From: Diphasiastrum complanatum
Lineage: Eukaryota > Streptophyta > Lycopodiopsida > Lycopodiales > Lycopodiaceae
Assembly (NCBI GenBank): GCA_029204225.1
Contig: CM055097.1
Location: forward strand, 31,586,802 to 31,648,801
Reading direction: 5' to 3'
DNA: 62,000 nt
This document shows, piece after piece, positions 43,911-56,593 of this stretch. The position numbers were made by a program, and so were the translations under genes. The notes under the pieces are model-generated. The model had not been told where the DNA came from. It was given only the letters and a program-made list of their open reading frames with translations, and did not search any database. Positions within the stretch are counted from its first letter, which is position 1; the number at the start of each line of letters is the position of its first letter.

Positions 43911-45833
43911 GCTCTATATTTTTAAGTTCCTAAAGATAGTGAAGCATGAAAGCAGGTTTTTGAGGTGTATTTTTGGTGAAATTTTGCATTTTGTGCTAAT
44001 CACACTTTGGATTCTACAAGAGCAGGTTACAAATTGAAGTTTTGAGTAAAAGTTTTGTATTTTGTGTTTATGACATCTTGGTTTCAGATTCAACTATCAA
44101 GTGTTGCTGTGCTGAACCTTTGGGTTACACACAGATAATATAGCCCGAATTCTAACGTGATAAGAGTAAGACTGGCATCTTTGTAGCTGATTAGACTCTG
44201 AATTTCCTGGCATACCTTGGGAAGTTTTCTGTCGATTGAGAGGCTAGAATTTGTATGATAACGACAGGCTGAGAAGCCAGAACTTGTATCATAGTAATAG
44301 ACTGAAGCTTTTGCTTCATTTGATGTCTTTGTGAGGAACTTGGTTACAACCTTATTTTGGGCATGGTTACCGCATATGGCATCTGCCATGTCATCTTATG
44401 TGGTTTGTCAGTCATCTGGAGGGACAATGGGATATTTGTAATCTAATGGAGCATTGGATTTGATGCGCGACCCTGCACATGAATTTTTCTATGATTGTTC
44501 TGAAGATTGAAAGTTGAGATACGTTCAGATGAGGCAAATCTAACTCCACCCATAAACTTTTCCTGCAGACTTTTTAGTGCTATTTACAGGTTTTACACAA
44601 ATATTGGTTGCAATAGGCTTTGAAAAGAGCTGAACTTACCTAATACAGTCATGGGTTTGTCAAAGATGAAGGATGATTTTTAAAGTTCAAAAGTGCATGG
44701 ATGCTGGCATATTTCAGGTGGAGCTAAGTCTGTAAAACTCTTGAGCATACGCCTTGAGAAGAAAAAATGTGACTAAAAATGGTGGCATACATTTTGTCTG
44801 GGGAAATAAGACCACCTCATTTTGGAATATTTATAGAGAGATTCTCCTTCATTTTTTTAAAACTTGGTTGCTTTGTTGAATGTCTTCAGGCATCTCAGCT
44901 TGACTATGTACGTTATAGAGGAATTTTGTACTAATGTAAATGAATGGGTTGCACTTCGTGCACTGGTAGTTGGCTCCAGGAGATTTTCTATTGCAATGAA
45001 CCTTTTATCTGGGCTTCGGATGTTCATAATCAAGTGATAAAAGTGATGTTTTTAGCTTGGTCTACTGCTAAAACACTCGTGGAAGGATAATCTATGATAA
45101 GAGAGAAAGTCAAAGTACTTGGGGCTGTGGTGTCAACACTTAAGTAACTTGTAATCTGCTCATGTCCCTACAAGAATAAGCCGTGCTTATCTCAGACGCA
45201 TTTGTCATATCTCAAATTCAAATGCACAATAGAGTGAAATAGGTATTGACACCAGAAAAATAAGAAATAAATAAAAAATGCTCTTACAAAAAATTTCCAC
45301 AAATTCAGCAAACTTCCTGTATTCGCCATAAATCAGTTCAGCCCTTCCTAACCCATGTCTCTTCATACCACCATCATAGCAAACCTATATACACTCTGAA
45401 AATAAAATAATGACCACCAACATATCCAAGTCAAAATAACATCACAGCCATTTCTACAAACAAACCTAAAGCAGTAAATTATATAACCATTGTAGAGCAG
45501 TCACACCTCAACTCTACCCACCTGAACACGTCGATTTAAAAATCGTGTTTTTCAACCATGTCTCCATCATCATTGTTGGAGCTTGAAGATTTCACATCAT
45601 CTCCATTGCTGTTGTTGTTTGAAGAGTCCATATTCTAGTACTTTTTTTTGTCTACCATGTCTTTTTTTCAAATCTTCCTTGTGTGTTGTGTTTAGCCTGA
45701 CTCCCATGTTTATTCTACATGCTCATGCTACATTGACCAAATGTTAACCAGGGTTTGATAAAGTTAAGACTACCATTTATATTGTGACTTTTGTGAACCG
45801 TGACTATAGTGTGGGATTCATCCTTTTGCCTGC
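43911..45833. other. TBP 3' flank, no further gene recognised
   Basis: Should include the TBP 3'UTR, but I could not place a poly-A site with confidence. T-rich segments near 43920-44080 repeat TTTTGTATTTTGTG-like words. No other coding unit recognised. Confidence 0.4.
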
Positions 45834-47027
45834 TAGAATGAGAAAGGGTATACATGTAAACTTAATTGCAATAATTGTTGTGAAACCTTTCGTCATTATG
45901 AATTCATTGGATATTCCATAGGCTTTAAACTCTCTACTGCAAATACCTTAGTTTATGCACTTCGCAATCCCTCCATAGTTGGGACATGATTTCATCATCT
46001 AGAAAATCAAGAGGTGGCATTGAAAGTTTAGATCCCAAGCACTTGGAATGCAACACTATGGATCAACAATAGATGGTAGAGTGTTCAAATACAATAAGTG
46101 CATAGAAGCATTACTACGTTAGGAAGATCCAATGGAAATAAATGGTTTGTATAGAATAATATTCCAATGATGTAGTCAACAGATCAAAAGGTTGACTTAT
46201 TAAGAATGCACCATGAGAAAGACTGATAACGTTCATGAGCACTACCTAGCCAAAAAAAAAAGGTCTAGCAAAGTTTTTTTTTTCTTTTTTTCTTTTCCGA
46301 AAAAAAGCACAATTCAAGAAGGAAAACTCTTAGTCACAACCACTTTGCCCGACCACAAAGGTGGCAAGATCCAAGATTGCATAGGTGAAGGAATCCTATT
46401 TAGGCTCAAGAGGAATGGACAAACTATAGATCCAATATGTAAAACTATATATGGACAAACTCCTTTAATGTAGGGTTTCTTCTTCCCTATTACTATATTT
46501 TTGCAATATGTTTTGCTCTTCACTTCTCTCTTTGTTATGGATGTAGCTTAGTGATTATAAAAACAATATTATACAAACAAAATCACTAATTATGCAACAT
46601 GAAGATGACAAAATAGCATTTAATTTCTTTTTTGCTGTAAGGAATTCAATGTGAGTTCCCTTAAAAGACACCCTTGGCTGGGAAAAATATTCTCCTAGAA
46701 GTCTTGGATAAGTTGACCAAGGTCCAAGTTTTCCTTTGCTTTTGTTGGAACCCAGGAAAGAAGCCTTAATCTTCAAAGTACGTCCAGAACATGACAAATC
46801 ACTGATAATTTGTTGAACCATGGAGTGTGTTTGTAATGAAGTTGACTCGCTTAACAAAATCAATCAATATCTATTACTAGTGCATGAGAAGTTATCATTG
46901 AGTGTGATGGCACTGAATATGAAACTTGAGATGTAAAATCAGGCTCACTCATTTTTTTAGCTTTATTTTAGTTAGATTGAAACAATTATTGTGATTAAGT
47001 TTACATGTATACCCTTTCTCATTCTAA
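45834..47027. mobile_element. Inverted-repeat pair bounding about 1.2 kb
   Basis: Left arm 45834-45879 (TAGAATGAGAAAGGGTATAC, then ATGTAAACTTAATTGCAATA) and right arm about 46979-47027 are reverse complements over about 45 bp with a few mismatches. The arms enclose about 1.1 kb without a recognised transposase. This looks like the terminal or subterminal repeats of a non-autonomous DNA transposon or a foldback element; a target duplication was not identified. Confidence 0.5.
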
Positions 47028-49380
47028 GGTTTCATGCTATTTATTTTAGCTAGATTATGAGTGATAGTTCAAAGGTCATATTTGCTATGTAAATTTATAT
47101 TGCTTTTACTTTCTATATGACATATCTCATGTTCTATTTAGTCATTTGTACAGAACTTTTGCACAATGGGTAACTTGACATGACATGTGTTAGTTTTAGA
47201 TTTTGGTCATTTCCATGAACTCTCTAATAGCATTAAGTTCAAAAGATTTAACGCACTCTTGACTTGACACTAAGATTGAGATTCCAATAATAATAATAAA
47301 AAGAGTTCAATTCAAAGGTTTTCTTGGATGTGAATAAGATTATCCACCAAGATGTAGCTCATAGTCCCAAAGATCCTCACTATTCACTCAAATAATTATG
47401 AGGCTAACAGGATTTTTTAAATGTTCAATCATGATCATATGTACAAATTGGACTAATCGTTCCAATATGTATGCCAATGAGTTTCAATTTGCATATAAAT
47501 TGAAAAAATTATCAATGGATAAAGTAATATAGTTCAACATGTGAGGATACAAACTATGCAACATGTTGCTTCCAAGAGTCAATAAAAAGATAGGGGGCGA
47601 GTTCCAATCGGTTATATACTGTCCAAAAGCTAGAAAATAAGTTGTAGTCAAAGTCATGCAAAGTTGTACATAATTCTTAACCTTAATCAATCCATGACTA
47701 CTAGTATCATTATATGACATTTGTTGGCATCAAACAATCCATGATAGCATAGCCTTATTGAAAAAGTCAATTTTTATTATTATCAAACATGCATTAACAC
47801 ATCCTTACTCACTTAGCTCATGTGCTCAAAGGTGCACATAGGCTAATTGATATCGAAGATAACTATGCCAATGTGAATATCACTTATATCCAATATTTTA
47901 GAGGCATATGCAAGCTTGTCATGGAGTTTAGAGGTGAATAACAAGCGAATAAACCATTTGATTAGCCTCAAAAATTCTTGCACAACTCTATAGCTCCTCA
48001 ATCCATTAGTTGAAGGCTCTAATTTCACTTGTCATGAACATTGGTGCATAGATGAGTGATCAAGGATGCTAGATTGAAGAAGTATGGTCTTGCAAGCTAT
48101 GTGTTTATTCCCTATGGAGTTTGTCGCATGCACTCTTAGCGACATTATAAACATTGAAAATGTCGGCTCAAGTAATCCGGAAGAATTGTTCAATGATTCA
48201 TGCAGACTATTCACGAGTGGGTTGTTGTTATGAAATCTGATGTCCTTAGATTGCAATGATTTTGTCCTCATTGTGAATGATGCCTAATGATAGTCCTCTA
48301 TGGTAATGCTTAATCCATAAAAGCATTGCAATCATCTTAACAGTTCTCTTGTGTGACTAGTAGCACTTGTTTTCTTCATATTGTTATTGTAAATTCCCTT
48401 TCCTTCCATGGGCAACAATGTCAAGAAAATATCATTAAGGATATTTTGTTTTCGCATCTCTCAGTCAAGAGTAATCAGGAATTAGTTTCTCTCAAGTTAT
48501 TTCGTATAAGGGCCTATTTAGAAAGGATTGAATTTCTCTAGTAAAAGTCATTATGTGTAGATCATGCTTTCCTTTAGTTTTTTTTTTTTCAACATTCAAT
48601 AATGCCATGGCTCGTTCAATGTTAGGATACTGATTAAGTGCAACTTTACAACTTTCAACTCAAAGGCAACACACTTTTATCCATATACAAAATAGTAAAA
48701 GGAGTATATCGTGTGCCTTTCTTAAAGGTCATATTGTCGGCCTAGATATGGCAATGTGAACTTTCAAATCCCAATTTCTCTTTATATTTGAAACAACCCC
48801 CATTAAGACCAACATGATTTATGGAACCACATACCAACACAATAGTACTTGGTTATCATCATAAGACTATTCTAAGTTCATTTCAGCTTCTTATGAAAAT
48901 AGCATTTTTTCATGAATAGCAAATGCTTGAATAAGGAAGCTACCAAGCATGCTCATATTAACATGATCAACTAAAGTAAGCAAGGATTGTGTAGTCTTAA
49001 TAAAGAGTCCAATGAAGTCATCCAAAAGTTGAAATGAAATATTTGATGATGCTCCATATTTGCAAAGCAAACACGTTTCCTCCTCCCAAATAATCTTTGA
49101 GCTGCTCATGTGAGTTCATTCGTAAATGTGAGATCGTTTCTTTGCTCATAAAGATGTTTGCCTTGGACCTCTCATTATGTTAAATTTTCCAAACAACAAA
49201 GCATTTGACTATGTCTAACCTATTGAAAACCAATGTTTAGGACCCAAAATAAATCTACATAAGGTCCTCAAGAGTGATTGGATACTTGGTTAATCAATCT
49301 ATTGCAAAACTAGCACTCAAATTTTGATCTAGATTGGCAATTTTGATCTAATCAAGCAAGGACAATCTAATTTTGATCAA
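47028..49380. other. No gene recognised
   Basis: AT-rich, with several minus-strand frames of 60-80 codons (47484-47720, 47843-48028, 48032-48271, 48891-49109), none of which shows a known domain. Treated as non-coding. Confidence 0.45.
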
Positions 49381-49384
49381 AATA

Positions 49385-49570
49385 CTATAGAACGACCTCA
49401 CACGTGTGAAGTATAGTTTGTAGTATGACCTAATAACAGAGAATCTGTGAGAATTTGCAAACATTAAGCTTGATAAACACATGGTTCATGGTACATTTTT
49501 AAAATCCACATGTATGTGAGCATGTTCACACGTGGGAGAATAGGCCTAGGGTAGTTAGGACCTAATCATA
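49385..49570 (+). mobile_element. Diverged Copia LTR traces
   Basis: CCTCACACGTGTGAAGTATAG followed by GTTTGTAG and ATTAAGCTTGAT parallels the intact Copia LTR near 13120-13190. Further on, GTGAGCATGTTCACACGTGGGA parallels the start of the LTR at 1655-2330 on its own strand. Fragments only; no boundaries. Confidence 0.35.
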
Positions 49571-49943
49571 GGAGTTAGATAGGATGTTTGGTCAAGTTTT
49601 CTAGAATTTAGGACAAACTCCTCAAATCAAGAAGGTAGATGAGTAACGTCACCACCAAATTGGCATAACTCTAGGGTTAGATAAGATTGACATATTAGAG
49701 CAAGAAATGTCAATTAGGATCCTTGAAACATGATGGAATTTCACCTAACTTCTAGGGAGATGAGTCTCATTGTACTTTCAATCTATCATTCCATACATGC
49801 AAGATAGAGATTTGATAGCTAATTGGCAATCTTGAGTTTTTCCTACATTTGTCTTGTGATTTTATGATTCCATAGTAAACTGAACTTGATTACATTCATT
49901 TCTAATAAGCAGGTGGTACTGGAGGCCATAACACACACGTGTC

Positions 49944-50460
<517 letters not shown>

Positions 50461-50620
50461 GAAGATGGCCAAGTCTTCAATGACTTCAAGTTATTAAACT
50501 TAATATCTGAACTTGAAATTATGATAGGATTCGTTACCCTTTGCTGGAGATCAGCCGGAAGCTCGTCGTAGACGTTCTTCAAATAAATTGGTTGTCTAAG
50601 TTTGTGATTCCTGCAGGTAT

Positions 50621-50625
50621 CAGAT
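50621..50625. repeat. Target-site duplication (left), CAGAT
   Basis: Abuts the LTR at 50626 and matches 55784-55788. Confidence 0.9.
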
Positions 50626-51624
50626 TGATGGAAAAACGTGAATGAATCGCGAAAGTGGAAGGGAAACACAGTCGCGAAAGCAAAAGAGTCGCAAATAGTT
50701 TGGATGGAGTTCAGATGAGATCGCTGGACACTACCAGCTGAATCACTCCTATAGTCCTCCAGAATGTAGTCAGGCATTGCTGATCTACATTTATAAATTA
50801 ATGTAGCATTCAACAAATTCAATCAATGTGCAGAATTAAATGAATGAGAGAATCAGACACACGAATAATACCAGATATATTTCCATTCAAGATCATTCAT
50901 CATAAAAGAAGACATGTGCACAATGGCTACAAGATCATCTATTGATTTTCTCTTGATTCTTCAAGCACTGCATGTAGATCCATGCAGTGTGTTGGCGTGA
51001 GAGAAATACAGTTCTCTCACGAATGGATGTCTCGCTTACTAGCGGACTTGTAGATCTTGTGGATCCTGCTTACAGAACTTGTCTCGCTCGCAGCGGACTT
51101 GGTCTCTGTATTTTCGTCTTGATTGCTTACTAGCATCAGACTTCTTCATACATCTATCTGTATGTTCATATGTATGTATCAAGTATCATCCAGTAAGTAT
51201 ATAGTCGCTCTTTGTATCCTTTTAGATTAGAGTAATTAAATCTACAATTAATCAGAGAATTACAAGAGTGGCGGATTAGCCACGACCTAGAGTGTATCTG
51301 CTGACGTCATGCCATTAGATGAGACATCTGTACTTCTGGGTACTTGTATGATCTTTGCTGGTACTCTTTGGAGTGTGAGGACAAAAAAAGGTTTCGCGAC
51401 ATTTTTCGTGTCGCATCGTTTGTTTCGTTTCCTTCGTCTGACTTTCTCGTGTTGGACCACAAAAGATTCTCGTTCGCGAATCTTTCATGTTCGTGTCTTC
51501 CCGTCAGGTGTTCGCAAAACTTTCGTGCTTTGTGTCTCTTGATTTACGTGTTCGCGAACATCTTCGTCAGGCAGAGGGCTGAAAGCTAGCAAAGCTTTGT
51601 AATTAGAAACGTTTTGTTTCTTCA
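50626..51624 (-). repeat. 3' LTR of the minus-strand Copia element
   Basis: 999 bp; on the minus strand begins TGAAGAAACAAAACG and ends TTTTTCCATCA. A purine tract GAGAGGGAGC (51625-51634) precedes it. A TATA-like CTATATAC lies at about 51197-51204. Confidence 0.92.
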
Positions 51625-51830
51625 GCTCCCTCTCAAAGCATGATAGCTTTACGATCCCAAGACTGCTCCTCTGTCTTTCAAAAAGTCCTTTGTCTAGGGC
51701 TTTGGTGAAGATGTCAGCAACCATGTCTTTCGTTCTGATGAAGGTGGTCTACAACATCTTCTTTTCAATCAGATCCCTGATCAAGTGGTACTTGATCGCA
51801 ATGTGCTTTGTTCTCGATTTCAGAGTAGTC
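51625..51830 (-). pseudogene. Copia RNase H terminus after the deletion junction
   Basis: Reading leftward: traces of [15 protein letters not shown] near 51800-51760, then MVADIFTKALDKGLFERQR (from 51724) and the pol end. Just upstream, at about 51819-51825, reading switches abruptly from the RT start (GIDYSEI) to this end of RNase H, which marks the internal deletion. Confidence 0.8.
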
Positions 51831-53650
51831 AATACCATATCTCTGAGAGAAACCCTTCGCTACCAGTCTTGCTTTGTATTTCGTCACATTTCCATCTGGT
51901 CCGTATTTGAGCTTGAAAACCCATTTGCATTTGACAGTCGCTTATGTGGTAATGGCTGCAATGTCCATATCTGATTCTTCCTCATGGACTCCATCTCGTC
52001 ATTCATGGTTTGGATACATTTGTCCTTTTCTGGACTTTCAATTGCTTCCTCGAAAGTCTGTGGTTCGTCATTGAATCCGCAGAACTCTTCTAATGTGGAA
52101 GCTGAGCTGCCTGGCACATATCTTGCTGGCATTCTTCGTGTCTTGTCGACCTTCTAGGAGATCCTCCTTGGACAGCAATGCCTTTGCCTTTGTCTACTCT
52201 GCTAGGTCCGAAACCATTCTGGTTTACAGGAACTGTAGCAGTAGGCTGCCTCTCGAATCTTTCGTCTTCTGATTTGTCACTTGAATGAGAAACGACTCCA
52301 AAATTTTTGTTTTCGTGTTTGTCCTCTACTCCCTCTCTCATTGGCAACAAGTCATAGTATTGTCTCTCCAGAACTTCGTAGCTGACTGGATCGTCATTGG
52401 CCATTGTCCTACTCTCATCAAATCTGACATCTCTCACTGTTTTCACAGTGTTCGTGTCTGGCATGTAGACTCTGTAGTATGACGAATTGTTGTCATAACC
52501 TACCAGAAATCTCTGCTCAGCTTTCTCATCAAGTTTCTTCCGAAGCTTATCAGGAATATGTGCATAAGCTGCACAGCCAAAGATTCTAACATGAGACAAG
52601 TTGGGCTTTCTACCCCACCATAGCTCGTGTGGTGTCATGTGAGGGACACCAGACTTACCTGTTCTATTCTAGATGTATGCGGCTGTAGTCACTGCTTCAG
52701 CCCATAGTACTCTTGGAGCTTTTGAGTAGGCCATCATACATTTGGCTGCTTCCATCAGGGTCCTATTCTATTGTTCAGCAACACCGTTGTGCTGCGGTGT
52801 GTAGGCTGCAGTCCTTTTGTGAATGATGCCACGATCATTGCAGAAGTCAGTGAAGCGATTCGAGATGTATTCGCCACCTCGATCTGTTCTGATATGCTTC
52901 ACTTTGCTGCTTGTACATCTCTCAGCCCAATTCACGTATTCAGTGAATTTATCAAGTGCTTCAGACTCTGGCAAATTTACTATAGTCATCAATGAATGTT
53001 ATATAGTATTTTGAACCTCCTACTGAGATCACATTGAATGGTCCGCATATGTCAGAATGCACCAACTCCCGAATCTTAGTCGTTTTGTAGGAGTCTTTGA
53101 TGAATGGAGTGCGTGACATCTTGCCCTTCAAACATGCATCACAGGTGGTCGAACTGGATGCATTTGAGATGCTGACCTCTGTTATCGCTCCATGATGGCT
53201 TGCTTGGTAAAGTGCCATTGAGTTCATGTGGCAGAGTCTCCTGTGCCACAAAGTGTCTGGCGAGTCATCATGAGTCTGATGCACCTGATCTACAGGTAGG
53301 CGTACCTTCAGATGACATAGATTATTTTCCTTCTGCCTTGAGCGATCAGAGTATTGGTGCTAGCGTCAATCATGTTGCATGCTTCGTCAGAAAACGTCAC
53401 ACGCATCTCTACATTTGCTATTCTTGCTACAAAAAGCAAGTCTTGTTGTAGTATAGGCACAAACAGAACGTCTTCGAGTCATTTGTCTCTACCATTGGTG
53501 TTGAGACAAAGTGAACCAATACCGTTCACTTGATGTTTAGATCCATCTCCAAGAACTATAAATCTTGTAGTTTCTGTACTTCTGAAATTAGACATGATTC
53601 ATCTTGATGTCACAAAGTGTGAGGTGGCTTCTGAATCTAGGATCACCTCA
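51826..53650 (-). pseudogene. Copia integrase and RT-start remnants
   Basis: Consecutive minus-strand frames: pre-integrase (DTLWHRRLCHMNSMALYQ, CDACLKGK; 53284 down), integrase (LVHSDICGPFNV, YITFIDDYSKFARV; then IRTDRGGEYISNRF and YTPQHNGVAEQ at 52768-52992), integrase C terminus (TPHELWWGRKPNLSHVRIFG, 52638 down), linker with Lys-Gly-Lys, and RT start (52132 to about 51826). Frameshifts and stops separate the pieces. All three integrase acidic residues are still recognisable (D in HSDICG, D in RTDRGG, E in GVAEQ). Confidence 0.88.
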
Positions 53651-54691
53651 TGTGTGTCAGATGTTGACGCTGCACACATCTTCACAGATATAGACGGTCG
53701 AACAGTTTCTGTTATATCTTTCTTCGCCCATCTTCGAGCTCTCAGGATCCTCGACATAGGATGAACTGTTGTTGTTCTCCTGTCTGTTCTGCGCTGATTT
53801 GTTTCTTGGATTCTGGCGGCAATCTGTGGCTGCATGACCCTTCTTGTGGCAGTGGATACACTCAATCTTTGGATTGAGCTGGCATGTATCAACCGTATGC
53901 CCGTCTCTTCTGCATCTCACACAAGTCTTCTTGTTTGCACCCTGCTGTTTCGACCTCCCTTTGCTCTTCCGGTTGCCTTTGCTGGTCCCTCCTGCTTGCT
54001 GATCACGATCCTTCCTATGATTCGACTCCCTCTTAGGCTTAAATTGTTTCTTGGATTTTTCTTTGTTTCCGTAGAGGGCCTGGTCAAAACCATCCTTGTG
54101 ATCAAGGAGTTCTCTGGCCTCGACTTCCTCTCGAATCTCGACAATCGCCTTTTCGAGGTTCATGGTAGGATCTTTCACGAGCAGGGTCCTCGTTGTCTGG
54201 AATGATCTGGGTAAGGCTCTCAACAGGTAAGTGAGCTGCTTCTCAGCTGACACTGCGTTCTCTACTCCAGAGTTATGTAGTGATAGGAATAGATCCTTCA
54301 TCTTCCTTACGAAAGAAGTGAGGTCCTTCCCATCCCACTGTAGATTCGTCAGCTGATCTTCCAACATCATGATTTGACTTCTTGATTTCGTCTGAAATCT
54401 CGTGAGCAATGCATCCCACATCTCCTTAGCTTTGGAGAGTGTTGCCAGGTCAAGTGTGAGACTATCTTCGATGGAAGATGATAGCAAGGCTACTGCCTTG
54501 TCGTTTTTCTCCCTCCACTCACGTAGCTCCTTGCCTGATGTCGTAGGCATCTCCTCTGTGCCATCCACCCAGGGGAATAAACCTTTGCCCTTGAGTATCA
54601 ACGATGTCTTAACTTTCCAGGCTAGAAAGTTAGATTCTGAGGAATCAAAAATTGTGCAGATCTTGTTCTGCATGCTGCTGATTGAAGCCAT
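53590..54691 (-). pseudogene. Copia gag (two zinc knuckles) and protease start
   Basis: The 344-codon frame 54691-53657 is a nearly complete gag: MASISSMQNKICTIFDSSES, FLAWKVKTSLILKGKGLFPW, UBN2-type capsid (SKAKEMWDALLTRFQTKS, QLTYLLRALPRSFQTT), basic region and two knuckles, C-V-R-C-x4-H-x4-C and C-I-H-C-x4-H-x4-C (about 53930-53815). A frameshift near 53700 leads to the protease start (HEVILDSEATSHF near 53640), where E replaces the Gly of D-S-G, likely inactivating. The Met at 54691 lies about 100 bp from the PBS. Confidence 0.9.
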
Positions 54692-54792
54692 TGCTTCTGA
54701 AAATCTATTCTCTCATTGATGATTGTTCGTCTGAATGCTTGGCCTCCTGGATCTGATAACTTCTTGGCTATGTCAGATTATGACAATGGGTA

Positions 54793-54805
54793 GGCTCTGA
54801 TACCA
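54793..54805 (-). other. Primer binding site (tRNA-iMet)
   Basis: Minus strand reads TGGTATCAGAGCC, one base from the LTR end at 54807. Confidence 0.93.
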
Positions 54806-54806
54806 C

Positions 54807-55783
54807 TGATGGAAAAACGCGAATGAATCGCGAAAGCGAAAGGGAAACACAGTCGCGAAAGCGAAACAGTCCAAATAGGATGCGATCGCTGGACACTGCC
54901 AACTGAATCACTCCTACAGTCCTCCAGAATTAGTCAGGCACTGGTGATCTACGTTTATAAATTAATGTAGCATTCAACCACATAATGTGTGGAATTAAAT
55001 GAATGAGACAATCAGACACACGGATAACAGCAGATATATTTGCATTCAAGATCATTCATCATAAAAGAAGACATGTGCACAATGGCTACAAGATCATCTA
55101 TTGATTTTCTCTTGATTCTTCAAGCACTGCATGCAGATCCATGCAGTGCATTGGCATGAGAGAAATACAGTTCTCTCACGAATGGATGTCTCGCTTACTA
55201 GCGGACTTGTAGATCTTGTGGATCCTGCTTAAGAACTTGTCTTGCTCGCAGGCGGACTTGGTCTCTGTATTTTCGTCTTGATTGCTTACTAGCATCAAAC
55301 TTCTTCATACATCTATCTGTATGTTCATATGTATGTATCAAGTATCATCCAGTAAGTATATAGTCGCTCTTTGTAACCTTTTAGATTAGAGTAATTAAAT
55401 CTACAACTAATCAGAGAATTACAAGAGTGGCGGATTAGCCACGACCTAGAGTGTATCTGCTGACGTCATGCCATCAGATGAGACATCTATACTTCTGGGT
55501 ACTTGTATGATCTTTGCTGGTGCTCTTTGGAGCGTGAGGACAGAAAAAGATTTCGCGACGTTTTTCATGTCACGTCGTTGGTTTCGTTTCCGTCGTCTGA
55601 CTTTCTCGTGTTGGACTGCAAAAGATTCTCGTTCGTGAATCTTTCGTGTTTGTGTCTTCTCATCAGGTGTTCGCAAAACTTTCATGCTTCATTTCTCTTG
55701 ACTTTTGTGTTCGCGAACATCTTCGTCAAGCAGAGGGCTGAAAGCTAGCAAAGGTTTGTAATTAGAAACGTTTTGTTTCTTCA
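54807..55783 (-). repeat. 5' LTR of the minus-strand Copia element
   Basis: 977 bp, same ends as the 3' LTR (TGAAGAAACAAAAC... TTTTTCCATCA on the minus strand), with small indels and many substitutions relative to it. Confidence 0.92.
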
Positions 55784-55788
55784 CAGAT
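55784..55788. repeat. Target-site duplication (right), CAGAT
   Basis: Matches 50621-50625; the pre-insertion site reads GGTATCAGATGAGCAG. Confidence 0.9.
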
Positions 55789-56358
55789 GAGCAGACGTAG
55801 AACCAAAGTTGGTTTCACCTGACCCTAGATCAATGATCAATAAACGTGCAGGAAGAATCATGAAATAGAAATTAGTCACTCACCAAGGAGACAAGTGTGG
55901 GCTTAGTTTCCAACAAAATATTCATAAGATCCAAAATTTTGGTTCTACATCATCTTGATGAGTTTTTTGGTGCCAATTCAAAGGAAAAGCATCAAAGTTT
56001 GTGTTCCATCAATGAGATTTGACTTAGTGTCATGAGATCTAATTGATTGAGACTGAGTTCAAGCCCTTTAAATTTGTTTTATAGGTTTTGAAGAACCATC
56101 AAGAAGAGGAAAAGAGATTTAGTCATTTTTTTTTGTCCAAATCTTGCAAAATTTGATTTGATTTCATAGTTTCTTGATAGAATCTCATCTTATCTCCATT
56201 CTATCTTTGTGAGGGAGTGTGAGGGCCGTGATAGAAGTCCACAGAGGGCCTAGAAGTCAAATTTGAGAAGATCAAAATCAAGTGAAACCTTTGTGAGTTT
56301 CTAGATTCAAATAAATTTCAATTTTATTGAGCACTGTTTTGTAGAAGTCATTAGAAAG
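55789..56358. other. Leader-like sequence before a Copia gag relic
   Basis: No coding unit; probably the untranslated leader of the gag at 56359. No PBS or LTR recognised in it. Confidence 0.35.
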
Positions 56359-56593
56359 ATGGGATCTACAAGAGCATTCCTTCTTGAACCTAGTGAAAGA
56401 TTGAATTCTGCAAACTATTCCATATGCAAAGTGAGAATGGATTTATTATTGGTACTCCAAAATCTCTTTGATATAGTCCTTGAAGAAGAGGATGAGCCTT
56501 TTGGAGGACAAGAATTGATTAGATACAAGAAGAAGGCAAGGCTAGCACTTCATTGCATCAAAATGAATGTTAGTAATGCCCACTTGAAGGAGG
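56359..56593 (+). pseudogene. Truncated Copia gag
   Basis: Opens MGSTRAFLLEPSERLNSANY and continues SICKVRMDLLLVLQNLFDIV, ending CIKMNVSNAHLKEV. It aligns by eye with the gag starts at 890 (minus) and 13943 (plus): SERL(N/S)SANYSxxKVRM, then LHxIKMNVSN. Homology stops at 56593, where another LTR (TGTTGGA...) begins, so this gag was interrupted by that insertion; its continuation was not found in the window. Confidence 0.85.

Larger units (their letters stand above)
50626..55783 (-). mobile_element. Minus-strand Copia element with both LTRs, RT deleted
   Basis: 5158-bp element: 5' LTR 54807-55783, PBS 54793-54805, gag, protease and integrase in several broken frames, then a deletion into the RNase H end, polypurine tract and 3' LTR 50626-51624, framed by CAGAT. 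The LTRs (977 and 999 bp) differ by scattered substitutions and indels, so it is clearly older than the element at 12.7 kb. Its gag has two zinc knuckles, unlike the single-knuckle family at 12.7 kb, so it is a different lineage. Without RT it could move only with help from another element. Confidence 0.93.

Noticed and set aside
45536-45631. 31-codon acidic minus-strand frame (MDSSNNNSNGDDVKSS...).
   Set aside because: Asn/Ser/Asp-rich and short; vaguely like some transposase N termini, but nothing follows to support it.
47484-49109. Series of minus-strand frames of 60-80 codons.
   Set aside because: No recognisable domains, no shared frame, composition like non-coding AT-rich DNA.
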